From CAVVSQ01 sp963848825 (GTDB taxonomy: Bacteria > Planctomycetota > Planctomycetia > Gemmatales > Gemmataceae): a DNA stretch of 64,000 bases. The stretch spans positions 1,488,001-1,552,000 of the forward strand of contig CAWKFA010000015.1 in the NCBI GenBank assembly GCA_963848825.1, in the 5' to 3' direction. Below the pieces are notes generated by a model, which was not told the DNA's origin, did no database searches, and saw nothing but the letters and a program-made list of their open reading frames with translations. Shown in pieces: positions 60,139 to 64,000 of this stretch. The first letter of the stretch is position 1. Every line of letters begins with the position of its first letter. The position numbers and the translations under genes are program-made.

Positions 60139-60672
60139 ATGGCCATGACCACGCTATTCCCCGAGAATCGAACAACCGCCCGGTTGTTGTTATCCCGCAT
60201 CACGGCTACGGATTATCCGGACCTTCAGGCGATGCAACAGGACCCGCGCGTCATGGCGACATTGGGTGGGATGGTATCTGAGACGGAATTGCAAGCTCGC
60301 CACGAGCGGAACCTGGAGCACTGGCGGCAGCATGGTTTTGGCTGGTGGGTGGCGCGGCTGCGCAGCGACGGTCGGTTTGTGGGCCGCGGTGGCTTGCGCA
60401 GGGCGAATGTCGACGGCAAGGACGAAGTCGAGGTCGGGTATGGCCTGATTCCCGAATTCTGGGGCCAAGGCCTCGCAGTCGAGTTGGCGGCGGCCAGCAT
60501 TGAACCTGCCATGAGCTTGCAGCTAGACGAAATAGTCTGCTTCACCTTGCCAACAAACCTGCGTTCCCGGCGCGTGATGGAAAAAGTGGGCTTTCGCTAT
60601 GAAAAGGATTTCGTATGGTGCGGGCTGCCGCACGTTTTGTATCGGCTCAAAGGCCTGGCCTCAAAAATGTAG
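60139..60672 (+). CDS. GNAT family N-acetyltransferase (RimJ/RimL type)
   Basis: 177 residues. TARLLLSRITATDYPDLQAM, GFGWWVARLRSDGRFVGRGG, VEVGYGLIPEFWGQGLAVEL and LPTNLRSRRVMEKVGFRYEK give the GNAT motifs; the acetyl-CoA loop is FWGQGLA. ATG 60145 is an alternative start. The substrate could be a ribosomal protein or an antibiotic-like amine. Convergent with the next gene. Confidence 0.85.
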   Translation: MAMTTLFPENRTTARLLLSRITATDYPDLQAMQQDPRVMATLGGMVSETELQARHERNLEHWRQHGFGWWVARLRSDGRFVGRGGLRRANVDGKDEVEVGYGLIPEFWGQGLAVELAAASIEPAMSLQLDEIVCFTLPTNLRSRRVMEKVGFRYEKDFVWCGLPHVLYRLKGLASKM

Positions 60673-60690
60673 GCTGGAATCACGAGGGTG

Positions 60691-61077
60691 TCAGACAGCG
60701 TCTGGCGCGTTGCGCCCTTGCGGTTCCCAGAGTTGAATGGGATTGCCCTCGGGATCGGCGAGGCGCGCGAAGCGGCCATTGGGATAGACCTCGGTATCAA
60801 CGTCGACCGCAATGCCTGCGGCGCGAAGTTGGCGCACCATGGCGTCGAGATGACGCACGCGAAAGTTGATCATCCAGGTCTGCCGGGGAGAGCCGAAGTA
60901 ATCAGTATCCGCCGGAAAGGGCGCGAATGCCGTCGGTCCGGCTTGTTGTTGCCACGAAGGCGCGTCATAACTCGTGGGCGTTAGCGCGATGCCAAGGTGA
61001 TCGCGGTACCAAATACCGATTGCGGCAGGGTCTTGTGCCCGAAAAAAAAGTCCGCCGATACCGGTCACTTTCTCCAT
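60691..61077 (-). CDS. VOC/glyoxalase-like protein
   Basis: 128 residues. GIGGLFFRAQDPAAIGIWYR, MINFRVRHLDAMVRQLRAAG and GRFARLADPEGNPIQLWEPQ make up a vicinal-oxygen-chelate fold. The Glu at LWEP is a probable metal ligand, whereas the first position is Phe. The substrate is unknown. Confidence 0.8.
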   Translation of the reverse strand: MEKVTGIGGLFFRAQDPAAIGIWYRDHLGIALTPTSYDAPSWQQQAGPTAFAPFPADTDYFGSPRQTWMINFRVRHLDAMVRQLRAAGIAVDVDTEVYPNGRFARLADPEGNPIQLWEPQGRNAPDAV

Positions 61078-61121
61078 GGATACCTCGCTCCCGTTGAAAA
61101 ATGTGGCTGGACCGCTCCTGG

Positions 61122-61151
61122 TTGCTGTCGAGGCATGTTACGACATATAAT
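61122..61151 (+). promoter_or_regulatory. Sigma-70-like promoter for ribH
   Basis: TTGCTG (61122-61127), an 18-base spacer and a perfect TATAAT (61146-61151), 65 bases upstream of the ribH ATG. I see no FMN riboswitch in this leader. Confidence 0.55.
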
Positions 61152-61216
61152 GCTTATGAAAACCGTTAAAAAATCCAAACCGGCCGCCGCGTGCTGAGTT
61201 TCAGGAATGGAAGAAT

Positions 61217-61681
61217 ATGGCGATCTTTGAAGGTACTCTTGTCCCGCCCGTTGGCCGTTTCGTTGTCGTGGCGGCGCGCTTCAATCAAATTGTGGTCGAC
61301 AATCTCGTGTTCGGCGCCAAAGATGGCCTCCGCCGCCACGGTGTGGCCGAAGAAGCCGTGGATGTGGTCTGGGTACCCGGCTCCTTTGAAATCCCTCTTG
61401 TGGCTCAGCGGCTGGCGGCGTCAAAAAAATATGTCGCGGTGATATGCCTGGGAGCAGTCATCAAGGGAGACACCGATCACTACGACTATGTGGCCGGCGG
61501 CGCGGCCCATGGCATAGCCCAGGCGAGCTTATTGACGGGCGTGCCCGTGGTTTTTGGAGTGCTCACCTGCGACACGATGGAACAAGCCACCAATCGAGCC
61601 GGCGGCAAAGCCGGCAATAAAGGCTCGGAAGCCGCGGCAACCGCGATCACCATGGTAAATCTGCTCAGGCTGTTGCCCTGA
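61217..61681 (+). CDS. ribH: 6,7-dimethyl-8-ribityllumazine synthase
   Basis: 154 residues, intact, with GGAAG upstream of ATG 61217. It makes lumazine, the precursor of riboflavin. Conserved motifs: ARFNQIVVDNLVFGAKDGL, VPGSFEIPLVAQRLA, AVICLGAVIKGDTDHYDYVA with the catalytic His in DHYD, GVLTCDTMEQATNRAGGKAG and NKGSEAAATAI. Cytoplasmic, usually a pentamer or 60-mer. The other riboflavin genes are not in the window. Confidence 0.96.
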   Translation: MAIFEGTLVPPVGRFVVVAARFNQIVVDNLVFGAKDGLRRHGVAEEAVDVVWVPGSFEIPLVAQRLAASKKYVAVICLGAVIKGDTDHYDYVAGGAAHGIAQASLLTGVPVVFGVLTCDTMEQATNRAGGKAGNKGSEAAATAITMVNLLRLLP

Positions 61682-61682
61682 T

Positions 61683-61720
61683 GGGACCCCGATAGGGAAC
61701 CCCGACAGGGGACCCCGACA
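61683..61720 (+). repeat. Short tandem repeat after ribH
   Basis: Three copies of a 12-13 base unit (GGGACCCCGATA, GGGAACCCCGACA, GGGGACCCCGACA), starting two bases after the ribH stop. Confidence 0.75.
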
Positions 61721-61734
61721 GGGTGTCGAAGCGA

Positions 61735-61755
61735 TTAGCCGGGGGTTGAGCGCAG
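61735..61755 (+). repeat. TTAGCCGG-type repeat, 5' partial copy
   Basis: TTAGCCGGGGGTTGAGCGCA resembles the complement of the palindromic unit at 63836-63869 on the far side of the intron. It lacks a clean partner arm. Confidence 0.5.
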
Positions 61756-61775
61756 TCGTATCGATCACCTCGACG

Positions 61776-61819
61776 CTGGTAGGGGTCGCAGCCGTGGGCT
61801 CAGCTACGACCCCTACCAG
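61776..61819 (+). terminator. Strong 13-bp hairpin directly before the group II intron
   Basis: CTGGTAGGGGTCG (61776-61788) pairs perfectly with CGACCCCTACCAG (61807-61819), and three further pairs can form inside. It probably terminates ribH. It ends one base before the predicted intron 5' end. Confidence 0.75.
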
Positions 61820-62329
61820 GGTGTGCGCCGTGAAAGGCGTTGGTTTTCTGTGGGTGCGAATCCCACCCGGCAACTTGGTCGTTCTAGCCGGTAAGCAGTT
61901 TGAGCGGCTTGGCGGGCGACTGTCAGGTCGAAGCCTCAGATGGAAAAGGATCGTATTAGCGATTCAGCGAGCGTGCGGGCCGTAACGCGAGTGAACGTTG
62001 AGCAGGCCCCGAAAACGGGTTTTGCAGGAGCCGACCCTCCACCCTGGAAGGGGAAGGCCACAGCCGTCGCAGTCAGGGGAATGACCCATGATCCCCGACG
62101 ATGGTCCTGCCGGGGTAGTGACGACGGCACGCCGCAAGAGGAAACCAAGGCAACACGGGAGACCCCCGTTCGTGATCGATGCAGATCAACACGAGCCCGC
62201 GAGGGACCGACGTGGCGAGCGGGGGAGTCGGAGAGGTTCATAGTACCGTTGAAGCCGGGTAACGCCGGTGGAGGGAAGGGACCTCAGTTCAAGAGAAGTG
62301 TCGAACGTAGGGACCGCAAGGAGATTGGC

Positions 62330-63643
62330 GTGAGCCTGCAACCTCCGAACCAAGTCGTGAAACTACAGACGGCACTGCATGCGAAAGCGAAGGCAGCTCC
62401 GACCTATCGGTTCTATCTGCTGTACGACAAGCTGTATCGCTGGGACGTGTTGGCTTTTGCCTACGACCGGTGCAAGTCCAACAAGGGCGCACCGGGAGTA
62501 GACGGTCAGACGTTCCAGGACATCGAAGCGTATGGCGAGGTTCGTTGGTTGGAGGAACTGGCGAAGGAACTCCAGGGAAAGACGTATCAGCCAAGTCCGG
62601 TGAAGCGGGTGTGGATCCCGAAGCCGGATGGCAAACAGCGACCGTTGGGGATTCCGACGATCCGCGACCGCGTGGTGCAGATGGCCGTGGTATTGGTCTT
62701 GGAGCCGATCTTCGAGGCCGACCTACAGCCGGAACAATATGCGTACCGTCCTGGGAGAAGCGCACTGGACGCCGTCAAGGAAGTCCAGGAGTTGCTGAAA
62801 GCGGGCTATACGGATGTGGTGGATGCGGACTTGAGCGGGTATTTCGACAGTATTCCGCACGCCGAACTGATGAAGTCGGTGGCGCGTCGGGTCAGCGATC
62901 GGCACGTGTTGCATCTGGTGAAGATGTGGCTCGAAGCGCCGGTCGAAGAGACTGACGAACGCGGGCGGAAACGTCGTACGACACGCAACAAGGACGAACA
63001 CCGGGGCACGCCGCAAGGCGGAGTGCTATCGCCATTGCTGGCGAATTTGTATATGCGCCGGTTCATCATGGGATGGAAGCAGTTGGGCCACGCCGAGCGG
63101 CTGGACGCTCACATTGTCAACTATGCAGACGACTTTGTGATCTGCACGCGTGGCAACGCCGACGAGGCAATGCAGACGATGCGTGCGATGATGGAGAAGC
63201 TGAAGTTGACGGTGAACGAAAAGAAGACGCGTCGGGCGACCCTGCCGGATGGTGCGTTCACGTTCCTGGGGTACACGTTCTGTCGTCAACATTCGCGACG
63301 GACGGGCGAGGCCTACGTAGGTCCGCGTCCGGGCGTCAAGAAGATCCGCGCGCTGTGTCGCGGCATCAGCGAATGGACGGATCGGCGGACGAGTCTGCGG
63401 GAGGTCTCCGAGCAAGTAGCTTATCTCAACCGCAAGTTGCGCGGTTGGGCGAACTACTTCAGTCTGGGCACCGTTGTCCAAGTTTACGAGATCGTGATGA
63501 AACACGTGCGTCGTAGACTACGTCGATGGCTGGGCGCCAAACACAAGGTGCGGACTTGGGGGTATGCACGCTTCCCGAATGAGTTTCTGCACGGGCAATT
63601 GCACTTGCTGCAATTGCGTGGAACGGCGCCGGGCGTGTCGTGA
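62330..63643 (+). CDS. ltrA: Group II intron reverse transcriptase/maturase
   Basis: 437 residues. I chose GTG 62330 since AAGGAG lies 8 bases upstream. The frame is open back to 61940, but that part is structured intron RNA. RT motifs include SNKGAPGVDGQTFQDIEAYG, KPDGKQRPLGIPTIRDRVVQ, DADLSGYFDSIPH, GTPQGGVLSPLLANLYMRRF and the active site NYADDFVICTR. The maturase X domain follows with LRGWANYFSLG. No HNH endonuclease domain is present at the C-terminus, so mobility would be endonuclease-independent. The protein binds and helps fold the intron. Confidence 0.93.
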   Translation: MSLQPPNQVVKLQTALHAKAKAAPTYRFYLLYDKLYRWDVLAFAYDRCKSNKGAPGVDGQTFQDIEAYGEVRWLEELAKELQGKTYQPSPVKRVWIPKPDGKQRPLGIPTIRDRVVQMAVVLVLEPIFEADLQPEQYAYRPGRSALDAVKEVQELLKAGYTDVVDADLSGYFDSIPHAELMKSVARRVSDRHVLHLVKMWLEAPVEETDERGRKRRTTRNKDEHRGTPQGGVLSPLLANLYMRRFIMGWKQLGHAERLDAHIVNYADDFVICTRGNADEAMQTMRAMMEKLKLTVNEKKTRRATLPDGAFTFLGYTFCRQHSRRTGEAYVGPRPGVKKIRALCRGISEWTDRRTSLREVSEQVAYLNRKLRGWANYFSLGTVVQVYEIVMKHVRRRLRRWLGAKHKVRTWGYARFPNEFLHGQLHLLQLRGTAPGVS

Positions 63644-63668
63644 GCAATCGCCTGGTATTCTTGTCCGA

Positions 63669-63701
63669 GAGCCGGATGCGGGAAATCTGCACGTCCGGTT
63701 C
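63669..63701 (+). ncRNA. Group II intron domain V
   Basis: 33 nt with GAGCCGGATGC on the 5' side, an inner GAAA-containing loop, and GCACGTCCGGTTC on the 3' side. The 5' and 3' sides pair to give the expected hairpin, containing the AGC catalytic triad. Confidence 0.9.
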
Positions 63702-63835
63702 GATGAGCGGGAGATAGAAACGGGGTACGGCGTTCGGTACTAAGCCACGAAGGGGAAACCCGGACACACGGACATACCGTCGCCTAACCTACCGCGCTAC
63801 CTCCCGACTCTACCGATCGGTTGTCGGGTTCTCAT

Positions 63836-63869
63836 GCCGGTGGTATCGCTGCGCTCAACCACCGGCTAA
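63836..63869. repeat. TTAGCCGGTGGT-type palindrome
   Basis: GCCGGTGGT (63836-63844) and ACCACCGGC (63858-63866) form a perfect 9-bp stem around a 13-nt loop, followed by TAA. It is an inverted relative of the sequence at 61735-61755. Such palindromes resemble repeats I associate with planctomycete genomes. Confidence 0.65.
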
Positions 63870-64000
63870 TTGCTCTGACCCTTTCGGGGCAGGGCTTCCA
63901 AGGTGTCAGCTGGGGGGCTTTCGGCGTTGTTCTATGAGCCTTTGCGTCGAAACATGTCCGCCGTTTTTGTACCGGTCCTTGGGAGTTGGCGGATTCTTCG
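63870..64000. other. Window end, no feature recognised
   Basis: The last 131 bases contain no convincing frame, RNA or repeat beyond a possible small CCCTTTCGGGG hairpin. Confidence 0.5.

Larger units (their letters stand above)
61821..63813 (+). mobile_element. Group II intron, about 1,993 bases
   Basis: The 5' end GTGTGCGCCGTG fits the GUGYG consensus. A structured ~500-base region leads to an intron-encoded reverse transcriptase/maturase. Domain V is at 63669-63701. Domain VI begins GATGAGCGGGAG and closes with CTCCCGACTCTAC at 63801-63813, where an unpaired A in CCCGACTC would be the branch point. The intron ends in AC. The exact ends are predicted from consensus and not confirmed by an uninterrupted copy. 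Confidence 0.85.

Noticed and set aside
61156..61197. A 13-codon leader peptide (MKTVKKSKPAAAC) upstream of ribH
   Set aside because: No ribosome-binding site and no riboflavin-linked signal; most likely chance.
61940..62329. N-terminal extension of the intron reverse transcriptase
   Set aside because: It is basic, low in motifs and overlaps the structured intron RNA; AAGGAG before GTG 62330 marks the start.
1..64000. CRISPR arrays, tRNA or rRNA genes
   Set aside because: No regularly spaced direct repeats and no cloverleaf or rRNA-like segments were seen.

Overview
The window reads as chromosomal DNA of a planctomycete, most likely a Gemmataceae-like bacterium. The basis is GC-rich coding, a protein of the Gemmata TIGR02996-type family, transmembrane and FHA-linked Ser/Thr kinases, a MoxR/DUF58/DUF4129 block, a paired GspF-like pseudopilin cluster, a GtaA-like glutaminase, sialate O-acetylesterase and PqaA-like secreted enzymes, and TPR-GT41 (SPINDLY/OGT-like) glycosyltransferases. 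The assignment is by family recognition, not by a marker gene.

Layout. 1-4.6 kb: the end of a membrane Ser/Thr kinase, a NifU-domain protein, a TIGR02996-like protein, a small Cys-rich lipoprotein and an FHA-pseudokinase. 4.7-9.9 kb: an ECF sigma factor, a zinc-finger anti-sigma-like protein, then MoxR ATPase, DUF58 and DUF4129 proteins. 10.0-13.7 kb: two GspF-like inner-membrane proteins, two prepilin-like proteins and a PilX/GspK-like protein in an overlapping operon. 13.9-16.9 kb: a GtaA-like glutaminase running directly into a glycoside hydrolase. 17.1-23.9 kb: flagellar export genes fliO-P-Q-R-flhB-flhA, then a sigma-28 gene and a small Cys protein. 23.9-34.1 kb, minus strand: a complete chemotaxis operon, cheY-cheX-cheA-cheW-two chemoreceptors-HDOD-cheB-cheR. 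34.3-37.4 kb: a hybrid histidine kinase. 37.4-41 kb, minus strand: fliK-flgD-flgE. 41.4-44.7 kb: motA, a short motB, a PilZ protein and a diguanylate cyclase. 44.8-50.4 kb: nadA and secreted proteins. 50.5-59.2 kb: two CDP-sugar-epimerase-like genes beside three TPR-glycosyltransferases. 59.2-64 kb: a secreted protein, GNAT, VOC, ribH and a group II intron.

How it works together. The centre is a motility island. It holds the type III export gate, the hook genes, the stator, the sigma-28 factor and one chemotaxis pathway with two inputs, one a Cache receptor and one a CxxCH (probable c-heme) receptor. PilZ and GGDEF proteins next to the stator genes suggest c-di-GMP control of motility. The glycan island at 50-59 kb looks like a sugar-nucleotide plus protein-glycosylation unit, but its target is unknown.

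A major caveat is that about 20 otherwise well-conserved genes are broken into two or more frames. Most junctions lie in alternating CG tracts and are repaired by one or two bases. This looks like systematic base loss in the sequence rather than gene decay. Such genes are annotated across their full span with the junction stated. Three small interspersed repeat families are also present.
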